The position numbers and the translations under genes are program-made. From Planctomyces sp. (GTDB lineage Bacteria; Planctomycetota; Planctomycetia; Planctomycetales; Planctomycetaceae), in the NCBI GenBank assembly GCA_005798445.1, contig SYJG01000371.1, positions 1-61,409 of the forward strand: 61,409 nt of DNA. Reading direction: 5' to 3'. How positions within the stretch are numbered: the first letter of the stretch is position 1; each line of letters starts with the position of its first letter. The notes beneath the pieces were generated by a model. That model was not told where the DNA came from and did no database searches. It saw only the letters and a list, made by a program, of their open reading frames with translations. This document shows, in pieces, positions 16,264-24,041 of the stretch.

Positions 16264-17619
16264 ATGTCCTCATCCGCTCGATTCTGTGATGGCATTCAAC
16301 GCCGTGATCTGTTGAAGGTCGGCTGTGCGAGCACTCTGACCGGGGTGCTCACACTGCCGGACTTGTTGGCCGGGCGAGCGCGAGCGGCGGACTTGAACAA
16401 GGCGGCGCGAGATAAGGACAAGGACGATGTCTCGCTGATCATTCTTTTTTTGAAGGGTGGTTTGAGCACGATCGACACGCTCGATTTGAAACCCAACGCG
16501 CCGCCGGAGTTTCGCGGCGAGTTCGATCCGATCGACACGACCGTGCCGGGAATGCAGATTTGCGAGCACCTGCCGCTCGTCGCCAAGCAGGCTCAGCACT
16601 TCGCGCTGTTGCGATCGCTGGCGCATCCGAACTCGGATCACGGCGGAGCAGACCACTACATGCTGACCGGCTATCAGCCGCTGCCTGGATTCAATCCGAA
16701 CCTCGTGCCAAACAATCAGCGGCCGGCCCACGGATCGGTCGTCGCGAAAATTCTGGGGCCGCGCGGAGCGGTACCGCCGTATGTCTGCCTGCCGAAGATG
16801 CACCCATCAGCGGGGTCGGCGTATCTCGGCTCGGTTGCCGCGCCGTTTGTCGTCGAGGCGGACCCGAACGCCCCGAACTTCAGTGTGCCGGATCTCGTGC
16901 CGCCGGTCGTCGTCGATGGCTCGCGGCTGACCGACCGCCGAGCGTTGATGCGGAAAGTCGATCGGTTCGAAAAATCGGCCGAGGTCGCCGCGAACGCGAA
17001 GGCCCGCATGACCTCCGCGTTCCGGGACAAGGCGTTCGACCTGATCACGTCCCCCGCGACGAAGGCCGCGTTCGACATTCATTCGGAAGACCCGAAGTTG
17101 CGCAACGAATACGGACGGCATTCGCTGGGGCAAAGCTGCCTGATGGCTCGGCGCTTGATCGAGGCGGGCGTTCGCTGCGTGACCATCGACCATTCCAACT
17201 GGGACACGCACGCCGAGAACTTCCGCGTGCTGAAAAACGAACTCCTGCCGCAACTCGACACCGGTCTCTCGACGCTGCTGAGCGATCTGTCAAATCGCAG
17301 CATGTTGAGTAAAACGCTGGTCGTCGTGATGGGCGAGTTCGGTCGCACTCCGCGAGTCAACAACAATGCCGGTCGAGACCACTGGGGCCCGGCCAATTGC
17401 ATCCTGTTGGCCGGCGGCGGAGTACGCGGCAGCACGGTTGTCGGAGCCACCAATCCGAAGGGCGAGAAGCCCGCAGCCGATCCGCGCAGCCCGGAAGACC
17501 TCACGGCCACGATGTGTCATTGCCTGGGCATCGACCCCGACGCCGAGTTCCACACCCCCGAAGGCCGCCCCGTGAAAGTGGTCAACAACGGCAAGGTGAT
17601 TCACGAACTGTTGTCGTGA
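16264..17619 (+). CDS. DUF1501 domain-containing protein
   Basis: Predicted 451 residues. It begins with a Tat-type signal: CDGIQRRDLLKVGCASTLTG then LTLPDLLAGRARA. Family signatures are LFLKGGLSTIDTLDLKPNAP, LLRSLAHPNSDHGGADHYML, RRLIEAGVRCVTIDHSNWDTH, VVMGEFGRTPRVNNNAGRDH and LLAGGGVRGSTVVG. The fold is related to alkaline phosphatase/sulfatase enzymes; conserved His and Asp residues (in WDTH and GRDHWGP) could bind metal but no activity is established. It follows the DUF1549 gene by 12 bases, so the two are very likely one transcript and their products may work together at the cell surface. Confidence 0.92.
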   Translation: MSSSARFCDGIQRRDLLKVGCASTLTGVLTLPDLLAGRARAADLNKAARDKDKDDVSLIILFLKGGLSTIDTLDLKPNAPPEFRGEFDPIDTTVPGMQICEHLPLVAKQAQHFALLRSLAHPNSDHGGADHYMLTGYQPLPGFNPNLVPNNQRPAHGSVVAKILGPRGAVPPYVCLPKMHPSAGSAYLGSVAAPFVVEADPNAPNFSVPDLVPPVVVDGSRLTDRRALMRKVDRFEKSAEVAANAKARMTSAFRDKAFDLITSPATKAAFDIHSEDPKLRNEYGRHSLGQSCLMARRLIEAGVRCVTIDHSNWDTHAENFRVLKNELLPQLDTGLSTLLSDLSNRSMLSKTLVVVMGEFGRTPRVNNNAGRDHWGPANCILLAGGGVRGSTVVGATNPKGEKPAADPRSPEDLTATMCHCLGIDPDAEFHTPEGRPVKVVNNGKVIHELLS

Positions 17620-17685
17620 GCGCGACGCGGCCGAAATCTTGAGTTGCAACGGGGCGATCAAATCACGACAAGTCGCACCGCAATT

Positions 17686-17778
17686 TGTAACCCGACGCGC
17701 AAGCGAGGGCGGGCGCTTCAGAACGCAAGGAATTGGTACCTGGTGAAGCGTTCGCCCTCGCTTACGCGTCGGGTTACA
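17686..17778. repeat. 35-bp inverted repeat (GTAACCCGACGC family)
   Basis: Arms at 17686-17720 (TGTAACCCGACGCGCAAGCG...) and 17744-17778 pair almost completely. The same family occurs at 31058-31162, 47298-47387 and, in variant form, 57113-57172. It lies 66 bases after the DUF1501 stop. Confidence 0.88.
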
Positions 17779-17825
17779 AGCGATGCAGTTTCACAAACTG
17801 GCCTGCCCCAAAGGAGTGATCTGTC

Positions 17826-18434
17826 ATGCTCGGAGCGCATCTCAACCCGCAACAATATCTCGCTCGCTGTGCCGAGGAGTTCGGCAAGCTGGACCTCAGT
17901 CAGACGGCGGGGTTGGCGGACGAAATTTACTCGGCCTATCAGGACGGCCGGTTTGTGTTCATCTGCGGGAACGGCGGCAGCGGATCGAACTCGTCGCACT
18001 TCTGCGAAGACCTCGGCAAGAGCACGCTGCGGCGTGAGGACTTCACGAACGACAGCGTTAAGCGGTTGAAGGTGCTCAGCCTGACGGACAACACGCCGTA
18101 CATTCTGGCGTGGGGCAACGACGAAGGTTTCGACCGCGTTTTTGTCGAGCAGCTCAAGAACTTCGCTTCGCCCGATGACGTGCTGATCGCAATCAGCGGC
18201 AGCGGCAACAGCCCCAATATTCTCAATGCCGTTGAGTGGGGCAACCGCCACAACCTACGGACGTGGGGCATTACCGGCTACGGCGGCGGCAAGCTCAAAT
18301 CGCTCGGCAAGAACAATCTGCATGTGCCGCTAGACGACATGGGAATGGTCGAGTCGATTCATCTCGTGCTGTTTCACTGGATCCTCAACGATGTCTATGG
18401 CCGCATCAACAAAGTCGGCCGTCATGCAGGCTGA
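17826..18434 (+). CDS. SIS domain isomerase, GmhA-like (phosphoheptose isomerase type)
   Basis: Predicted 202 residues, the size of GmhA. The SIS sugar-phosphate motifs are [20 protein letters not shown] near residue 45 and [20 protein letters not shown] near residue 120, with the C-terminal [18 protein letters not shown] helix. GmhA converts sedoheptulose 7-phosphate to D-glycero-manno-heptose 7-phosphate, the first step to ADP-heptose. The spacing of motifs fits GmhA/DiaA proteins; DiaA-like or other sugar-phosphate isomerase roles are not excluded, since no other heptose genes are in the window. It stands alone between a repeat and a decayed region. Confidence 0.85.
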   Translation: MLGAHLNPQQYLARCAEEFGKLDLSQTAGLADEIYSAYQDGRFVFICGNGGSGSNSSHFCEDLGKSTLRREDFTNDSVKRLKVLSLTDNTPYILAWGNDEGFDRVFVEQLKNFASPDDVLIAISGSGNSPNILNAVEWGNRHNLRTWGITGYGGGKLKSLGKNNLHVPLDDMGMVESIHLVLFHWILNDVYGRINKVGRHAG

Positions 18435-18568
18435 ATCACTCGGATGGATATGATCCGGCGTCGATGGTTGAAGCTGCCGGGTCACCTGTCCGTGATGACA
18501 TTGAATCAGCGGTTGTTGCTGCATTTGCGAAGTCGTAACCTTTCCGGAAAACGATAACCTGCGATTGG

Positions 18569-18685
18569 CGTCACACGCTGACATTCCTCATTTTCGAAGA
18601 GGCCGAATTCGTCTCCGTAAAGACGAGCCTGTCGAGTCTCGAACAACTCTTCCTCGAATTGACCGGCCACAGCCTTCGAGATTAG
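18569..18685 (+). pseudogene. Possible 3' remnant of an ABC transporter ATP-binding gene
   Basis: The 290-base gap 18435-18724 has no intact gene. One frame ending at the TAG 18683-18685 reads ...AEFVSVKTSLSSLEQLFLEL and then TGHSLRD, which resembles the end of ABC-2 type ATP-binding subunits (a SLEELFLELTG-like tail). No start, Walker motifs or upstream portion remains. The match is short, so this is only a suggestion. Confidence 0.35.
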
Positions 18686-18724
18686 CCCTCAACCAAGCGA
18701 TGAAATTCGATTGCGAGACACTCG

Positions 18725-19720
18725 ATGAATGACCAATACGTTTTCGGCTCCGGTGAGTTTCGTTATCGAGTCGTCGCCGACTGGCCTCGTTGGCCGGCGA
18801 ACTGGAACATGATCGAGGTCGTGGGTGTCGCCACTGATTCGCAGGATCGAGCTTTCGTCCTCAGCCGCGGTGAACATCCCGTAACGATCTTCGACCGCGA
18901 CGGACGGTTTCTCGGTTCGTGGGGTGAGGGCCTGTTCGCGCGGCCGCACGGTATCACGATCGCATCGGATGACTCGGTGTTCTGCACCGACGACTTCGGG
19001 CACTCCATCCGAAAATTCACAGCGGACGGCCAGTTGCTGATGACGCTGGGGACTCACGGAGTCCCTTCGGACACCGGCGCGACGAGCATCGACTACCGCA
19101 CGATCAAGTACGTCGGCCCACCATTTCACTTTCCAACCAACGTCGCGATCGCCTCCAACGGCGAGCTGTTCATCGCCGACGGCTACGGCAACGCTCGCAT
19201 TCACCGGTTCTCGGCCGACGGGCGATTACTGCATTCATGGGGTGCGCCGGGTGCGGGGCCGGGAGAGTTTCATATCCCGCATGGCATCGCGATTGACCGA
19301 CAGGGGACGATCTACGTCGCCGATCGTGAGAACAGCCGCATCCAATTGTTCTCACCCGATGGCGATTTCCTGGCCGAGTGGCCGGAGATCGCGCGACCGT
19401 GCGAAGTGGCGATCGATGACGACGGCCACGTTTTCGTCGCCGAAGTCGGATACCGCGCGGGGATGTGGCCTGGCACGCAAGCTCCGCACCCCAACGCGAC
19501 CGGAGGCCGAGTCAGCATCTTCGATTCGCGCGGGCAATTGCTCACACGCTGGGGCGGCGGCGACACCCCGACCGCTCCCGGAGACTTCTTCGCGCCGCAC
19601 GACATCTGGTTCGACTCGCGCGGCGACTTGTACGTCTCCGAAGTCGTCCGAGCCGCATACGGCAACGCGAAACCTCAGGGGGATGACTTTCACACGCTGC
19701 AAAAGTTCGAGCGACTTTGA
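18725..19720 (+). CDS. NHL-repeat six-bladed beta-propeller protein
   Basis: Predicted 331 residues. Several NHL blades are visible: FARPHGITIASDDSVFCTDD, FPTNVAIASNGELFIADGYG, HIPHGIAIDRQGTIYVADRE and FAPHDIWFDSRGDLYVSEV, each followed by a RIxxFSxDG strand. The arrangement resembles peptidyl-alpha-hydroxyglycine alpha-amidating lyase and SMP-30 relatives, but those activities are not established for bacterial members. No signal peptide is seen from the ATG at 18725 (MNDQYVFGSGEFRYRVVADW), so it may be cytoplasmic or the start may lie elsewhere. It precedes the second DUF1549/DUF1501 pair, with a large repeat between. Confidence 0.8.
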   Translation: MNDQYVFGSGEFRYRVVADWPRWPANWNMIEVVGVATDSQDRAFVLSRGEHPVTIFDRDGRFLGSWGEGLFARPHGITIASDDSVFCTDDFGHSIRKFTADGQLLMTLGTHGVPSDTGATSIDYRTIKYVGPPFHFPTNVAIASNGELFIADGYGNARIHRFSADGRLLHSWGAPGAGPGEFHIPHGIAIDRQGTIYVADRENSRIQLFSPDGDFLAEWPEIARPCEVAIDDDGHVFVAEVGYRAGMWPGTQAPHPNATGGRVSIFDSRGQLLTRWGGGDTPTAPGDFFAPHDIWFDSRGDLYVSEVVRAAYGNAKPQGDDFHTLQKFERL

Positions 19721-19734
19721 GAGAGCGAGAAATC

Positions 19735-19853
19735 CCAAGGTCCAAAACCCAATGACCAAGGAAATCCCAAGGTCCAATTCCCAAGGTTTTGCGAGATCGC
19801 CTCTTGGACATTGGGAATTGGGGTTTCATTGGACATTGAGTTTTGGACCTTGG
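19735..19853. repeat. 50-bp inverted repeat (CCAAGGTCCAA family)
   Basis: Left arm 19735-19784 is made of CCAAGGTCCAAAACCCAATG, CCAAGG and CCAAGGTCCAATTCCCAA units; right arm 19804-19853 is its near complement. The sequence is AT-richer than the genes around it. It fills the gap between the NHL gene and the second DUF1549 gene. Confidence 0.85.
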
Positions 19854-19887
19854 ACATTCTCGGCTCTGCCGCGCAAGATGTTGCCCG

Positions 19888-22149
19888 ATGCGTTCACTCC
19901 TCCTCCGATCGTTGGCGCTTCTTGTGGTCAGTGCGGCTGTCGCGTTTGGGCAATCGACCGCACCATCGGCCGAGAAGGCACGGCATTGGTCGTTTCAGAA
20001 GGTGGTGCGGCCGCAAGTTCCAAGTGTGAGAGACAACGACCGAGTGCGTTCGCCCGTCGATGCATTCGTGCTCGCGAAGCTGGAAGAACGAGGACTGACG
20101 TTTTCGCCCGAGGCCGACAAGACCGCGCTGATTCGCCGTGTGTCGTTCGACTTGATCGGCCTGCCGCCGTCGCCGGAAGAGGTGACCGCGTTCGTGACGA
20201 GTACCAGCGCGACTGCCTACGAAGAGCTGTTGGATCGGCTGTTGGCTTCGCAGCATTTCGGCGAACGCTGGGGACGGCATTGGCTCGACGCGGCGGGATA
20301 CGCGGACGTGATGAGCACCGACAACGATGCCGGCATCATTCATCCGCTGGAGAATCGTTGGATGTATCGCGACTACGTCGTGCGGTCGCTGAACGAGGAC
20401 AAGCCTTTCGCGAAATTCCTCACCGAGCAGATCGCGGGAGACGAACTCGTCGAATGGCGGTCGGCGGCGACCTACTCGCCAGAGATTCGCGAGCACTTGA
20501 TCGCCACCGGTTTTCTCCGAGCCAGTTCCGATGACACGTTCGCTCCGGAGTTGAACGTGCCGGCGACTCGCTATGCCGTGTGGCAGCGGACGGGCGAGAT
20601 TCTGGCGAACAACGTGCTGGGGCTGACGCTCAACTGTGCGAAGTGCCACGACCACAAATACGAGCCGCTCACGCAGCGCGACTACTACCAATTCCTCGCA
20701 TTGCTTCAGCCGGCCTTCAATCCGGATCGCTGGCTGAACCCAACTCAGCGGCAACTTCCCGCCGTGTCCGCAACCGAGAAGGCGGAGATCGAGCGGCACA
20801 ATACGGAACTCGACCGGCAGGCAGCCGAGCTTCGGAAGCAGATCGCCGAACGGCGGGCGAACTACGAGCCGAAGTTGTTCGCGACCAAGCTAACGACGCT
20901 GCCGGAAGCGATCCGCACCGACACGCAAGCCGCGATCGCGACGGCGGCCGACAAGCGGAACGAAGTGCAAAAGTACCTCGCCGAGAAATTTGGTGCAGCG
21001 CTCACCGTGAAGCCGGAGGAAGTCACGGCGGCACTCAGCGAGGCCGACAAAGTCACGACAGCCGAGTGGGAGAAACAAGCGGCGAAACATCTCGGCCGCA
21101 AGAAAAGTTGGCAGCACTGGCAAGTGACCTACGACGGTCCGGTCAGTCCGACGAAGTTGCTCAAGCGTGGCAATCACGAGACACCCGGCGAGGAAGTGGC
21201 ACCGGGATTCTTGGCCGTGCTGAGTCACGCAACCGCGTTGGATGACAGCAAATCGACGGGGATCACCTCCGGCCGACGATTGGCTCTCGCGCGCTGGCTG
21301 ACGGATCGCGACAGCCCTGCCGCGCACCTCGCCGTTCGAGTGCAGGTCAATCGGATGTGGCAGCATCTCTTCGGCAAAGGGCTGGTCGAGACGGCCGACA
21401 ATCTCGGAGTCGCCGGCGCGCGGCCGACGCATCCGGAGCTATTGGAGTGGCTCACGGCGGAGTTCCTCGACAACGGTGGCCACCGGAAGCCACTGCTCAA
21501 ACAGATCATGACGTCGCGGGTTTATCGGCAGTCCTCGACGGCCGCGCCGAACCAAGCGGTCGCCTCGGAGTTGGACCCCGACAACCGGCTGTTGTGGCGG
21601 ATGCGATTGCGACGGTTGGAGTCCGAAATCGTGCGCGATGCGGTGCTGGCGGTCAGCGGCAAACTGGATTCGACGTTCGGTGGCGTGCCGATTCCGGTCG
21701 AGCCGCGTCCCGATGGCACGTTCGTGATCTCCGACAAGAACTTGCCGACTACGACAAGTCCCTGGCGACGCTCGTTGTATCTGCTCGCACGCCGCAACTA
21801 TCACCCGACGATTCTCTCGGTCTTCGATCAGCCGAACCTGACGACGAACTGCACGGGGCGTGAGTCTTCGGCGGTCGTGTTGCAGTCGTTGACGATGCTC
21901 AACGACCGCTTCGTGATCGAACACGCGGAACACCTCGCCGCACGCGTGTCTGCTGCAGCAGGTTCGGATGTGACGAAGCAAATCGACCTCGCGTTTCGGA
22001 TCACACTCGGACGGCCAGCTCGTGAGTCGGAGCGAGCGAACTGCGAGGCAGCGTTTGCTCGCATCGCGAAGGAAGACTCCGTTGCAAACGCCTTGACCCA
22101 ATTGTGTCACACGCTGCTCAACACCAGCGAGTTTTTGTATGTCCCGTAA
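19888..22149 (+). CDS. DUF1549/DUF1553 domain protein, exported
   Basis: About 753 residues from the ATG at 19888, which opens a signal peptide (MRSLLLRSLALLVVSAAVAF-GQ); the longer frame translates the preceding repeat. DUF1549 covers about residues 45-260 with RSPVDAFVLAKLEERGLTFS, DLIGLPPSPEEVTAF, FGERWGRHWLDAAGY and the CAKCHDHKYEPLTQRDYYQF haem-like motif near residue 250. A charged helical insert follows (about 300-430, ERHNTELDRQAAELRKQIAE). DUF1553 occupies the C-terminus: RLALARWLTDRDSPAAHLAV, VNRMWQHLFGKGLVETADN, SRVYRQSS and ESEIVRDAVLAVSG. It overlaps the next DUF1501 gene by 11 bases, so the two are coupled. The function of the pair is unknown. Confidence 0.92.
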   Translation: MRSLLLRSLALLVVSAAVAFGQSTAPSAEKARHWSFQKVVRPQVPSVRDNDRVRSPVDAFVLAKLEERGLTFSPEADKTALIRRVSFDLIGLPPSPEEVTAFVTSTSATAYEELLDRLLASQHFGERWGRHWLDAAGYADVMSTDNDAGIIHPLENRWMYRDYVVRSLNEDKPFAKFLTEQIAGDELVEWRSAATYSPEIREHLIATGFLRASSDDTFAPELNVPATRYAVWQRTGEILANNVLGLTLNCAKCHDHKYEPLTQRDYYQFLALLQPAFNPDRWLNPTQRQLPAVSATEKAEIERHNTELDRQAAELRKQIAERRANYEPKLFATKLTTLPEAIRTDTQAAIATAADKRNEVQKYLAEKFGAALTVKPEEVTAALSEADKVTTAEWEKQAAKHLGRKKSWQHWQVTYDGPVSPTKLLKRGNHETPGEEVAPGFLAVLSHATALDDSKSTGITSGRRLALARWLTDRDSPAAHLAVRVQVNRMWQHLFGKGLVETADNLGVAGARPTHPELLEWLTAEFLDNGGHRKPLLKQIMTSRVYRQSSTAAPNQAVASELDPDNRLLWRMRLRRLESEIVRDAVLAVSGKLDSTFGGVPIPVEPRPDGTFVISDKNLPTTTSPWRRSLYLLARRNYHPTILSVFDQPNLTTNCTGRESSAVVLQSLTMLNDRFVIEHAEHLAARVSAAAGSDVTKQIDLAFRITLGRPARESERANCEAAFARIAKEDSVANALTQLCHTLLNTSEFLYVP

Positions 22150-23650
22150 CGCAGACAGCAAATCAAGACTTACCGACACAGGCGAGCCGGAGGGCGTTAG
22201 CCCCCGGACAACGATGCCCGTCCGGGGGCTAACGCCCTCCGGCTCGCCTGGAGAGACTGGCTACGGAACGATGACTCGTCGGCAAATGCTGGCGGCGTCG
22301 GCACTGGGTTTCGGCACGCTTGCGCTGCGCGGGATCGCCGCCGAGCGAGCATCTGGCCTCGCGCCTCAGCAGTCGCACACTCAACCGCGAGCGAAGGCGG
22401 TCGTGATGCTCGTGCAAAACGGCGGGCCGAGTCAGATGGATTTGCTCGATCCCAAGCCCGAACTGACGAAACGGGCCGGCCAGACGATGTCGGTCGAGAC
22501 GTTTCAAATGGGGAACTCCGACAAGCTGATGGCCTCGCCGCTGGCGTTCCGCAATTACGGCGAGAGCGGCTTGGAGATGTCCACTCTGCTGCCGCATCTT
22601 GGATCACTCGCGGACGAACTGTGCTTGGTGCGGTCGATGTACTCGGAGCACAACAACCACACCGAAGCGTTGGTGATGCTCAACACCGGAAAGATTTTTC
22701 CGGGACGGCCCGCGCTCGGTTCGTGGGTCAGCTATGGTCTGGGGACGGAGAATCGCAACCTGCCGGCGTACATCGTGCTCCGCGATCCGGAGGGCTACAA
22801 CACGAGCGGTACGTTGCTCTGGCAGAACGGCTGGTTGCCGGCCATGTATCGCGGGACCGAGGTCTCCTCGCAGGGGACGCCGGTTCTCAACCTGCAACCC
22901 GCAACGCCGATCGCGCCGGCGGTGCAGCGAGAGAAGCTCGACCTGCTCGCGAAGCTCAACGAAGAGCATCGGCGGCAGTTTCCGTTCGACCACGAGCTGG
23001 AGACACGCATCCGCAATTACGAACTCGCCGCGCGCATGCAGCTCGCTGCCGGCGAGTTGCTCGACTTGTCGAAGGAGTCCGCCGACACGCGCACGCTGTA
23101 CGGACTCGACGATCCGGAAACGGCCAGCTACGGCCTGCGCTGCTTGATGGCCCGACGGCTCATCGAGAACGGCGTGCGGTTCGTGCAGGTCTTTCCGCCC
23201 GTCAAGCCGCAGTTCCAACCGTGGGACGCGCACAGCAACACGAAGACCGAGAACGAAGCGATCTGCCGCAAATGCGATCTCCCGTCGGCGGGCTTGATCC
23301 GTGATCTTCGGCAACGGGGCTTGCTCGACAGCACCATCGTGCTGTGGTCGGGCGAGTTCGGTCGGCTCCCCGTCTCTCAAAACGGCAAAGGGCGCGACCA
23401 CAACCGCAATGCCTTCACCGCGATCCTCGCCGGCGGTGGTTTCAAGCCCGGACACGCTCACGGCGCGACCGACGAGGTCGGCTACCGAGCCGCCGAGCAC
23501 CGAGTCAGCGTCCCCGACCTGCACGCGACAATCCTGCACCAACTCGGCCTCGACCACGACCGTCTGACGTATCCCCATCACGGCAACGACGAGACGCTGA
23601 CCGACTCGCGAGTCACCGAGGCCCGCGTGGTGACGGAACTCTTGGCCTGA
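22139..23650 (+). CDS. DUF1501 domain-containing protein with a repeat in its N-terminus
   Basis: 503 residues if it starts at 22139, where it overlaps the DUF1549 stop. An internal ATG at 22271 would start MTRRQMLAASALGFGTLALR, a textbook Tat signal, and would give about 459 residues. Between the two starts lies a perfect 29-bp inverted repeat, so either the repeat lengthens the N-terminus ahead of the Tat motif or the true start is 22271. Later signatures are VMLVQNGGPSQMDLLDPKPE, VRSMYSEHNNHTEALVMLNT, GLRCLMARRLIENGVRFVQV, LWSGEFGRLPVSQNGKGRDH and FTAILAGGGFKPGHAHGATD. As elsewhere, it is paired with a DUF1549 protein. Confidence 0.9.
   Translation: MSRNADSKSRLTDTGEPEGVSPRTTMPVRGLTPSGSPGETGYGTMTRRQMLAASALGFGTLALRGIAAERASGLAPQQSHTQPRAKAVVMLVQNGGPSQMDLLDPKPELTKRAGQTMSVETFQMGNSDKLMASPLAFRNYGESGLEMSTLLPHLGSLADELCLVRSMYSEHNNHTEALVMLNTGKIFPGRPALGSWVSYGLGTENRNLPAYIVLRDPEGYNTSGTLLWQNGWLPAMYRGTEVSSQGTPVLNLQPATPIAPAVQREKLDLLAKLNEEHRRQFPFDHELETRIRNYELAARMQLAAGELLDLSKESADTRTLYGLDDPETASYGLRCLMARRLIENGVRFVQVFPPVKPQFQPWDAHSNTKTENEAICRKCDLPSAGLIRDLRQRGLLDSTIVLWSGEFGRLPVSQNGKGRDHNRNAFTAILAGGGFKPGHAHGATDEVGYRAAEHRVSVPDLHATILHQLGLDHDRLTYPHHGNDETLTDSRVTEARVVTELLA
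22180..22249. repeat. Perfect 29-bp inverted repeat at the start of a DUF1501 gene
   Basis: Arms at 22180-22208 (AGGCGAGCCGGAGGGCGTTA...) and 22221-22249 are exact complements around a 12-base loop. It is open in the reading frame of the DUF1501 gene and encodes GEPEGVSPRTTMPVRGLTPS. It sits between two possible start codons, so the hairpin may affect which is used. Confidence 0.9.
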
Positions 23651-23719
23651 GACAGCTTCACGCCACAATCGGCGATCACGCGATCGACCGCCGGCAGTGC
23701 TTCGGGATGTTCGTTGACA

Positions 23720-24028
23720 CGCCTGCTCCAGCTTCGTCCGCCGAGCCTGCCAGCCCGCCAATTCGCTGGGCAACTTGGTGACGCTCTCACCGCCGCCGAC
23801 CTGCGAGGCCGACGCTTCCGCGTCCCGCACCTCGGTCATGATCTTTTCGATTTGAGCCTCGACCTCGACCAGCCGCTCGTCCAGCGACTTCGCCGTGAGC
23901 GTCTGATAGCGACTGTTCGACGACTTGCCCCGCGTGCCCTCGAAGGCCACCTCCCCCAAGGAGATCAGTCCCATCGTCAGCGCGACCCCAAGCTCGGTGG
24001 CGGAGAAAGTGTGCGCCGTCGGACAAAT
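23720..24028 (-). pseudogene. Transposase fragment (IS1182-like)
   Basis: The gap between two convergent genes holds a minus-strand frame reading TAHTFSATELGVALT, then MGLISLGEVAFEGTRGKSSN, a Glu/Ala-rich helical stretch (LDERLVEVEAQIEKIMTEVR) and KLPSELAGWQARRTKLEQA. This order (a DGTK-like segment, NxSR, a charged coiled coil, then LPxELAxRxxRLxKIxxA) is what I recall from the central part of IS1182-family transposases. Both ends are missing, no terminal repeats were found, and the frame then runs antisense through the DUF1501 gene. It is a relic, not a working element. Confidence 0.55.
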
Positions 24029-24041
24029 TGAGTGATGTGGC

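Noticed and set aside
22604-23719. The remainder of the long minus-strand frame through the DUF1501 gene
   Set aside because: Only its first about 85 codons look like a transposase; the rest is antisense to a conserved DUF1501 gene and is not protein-like.
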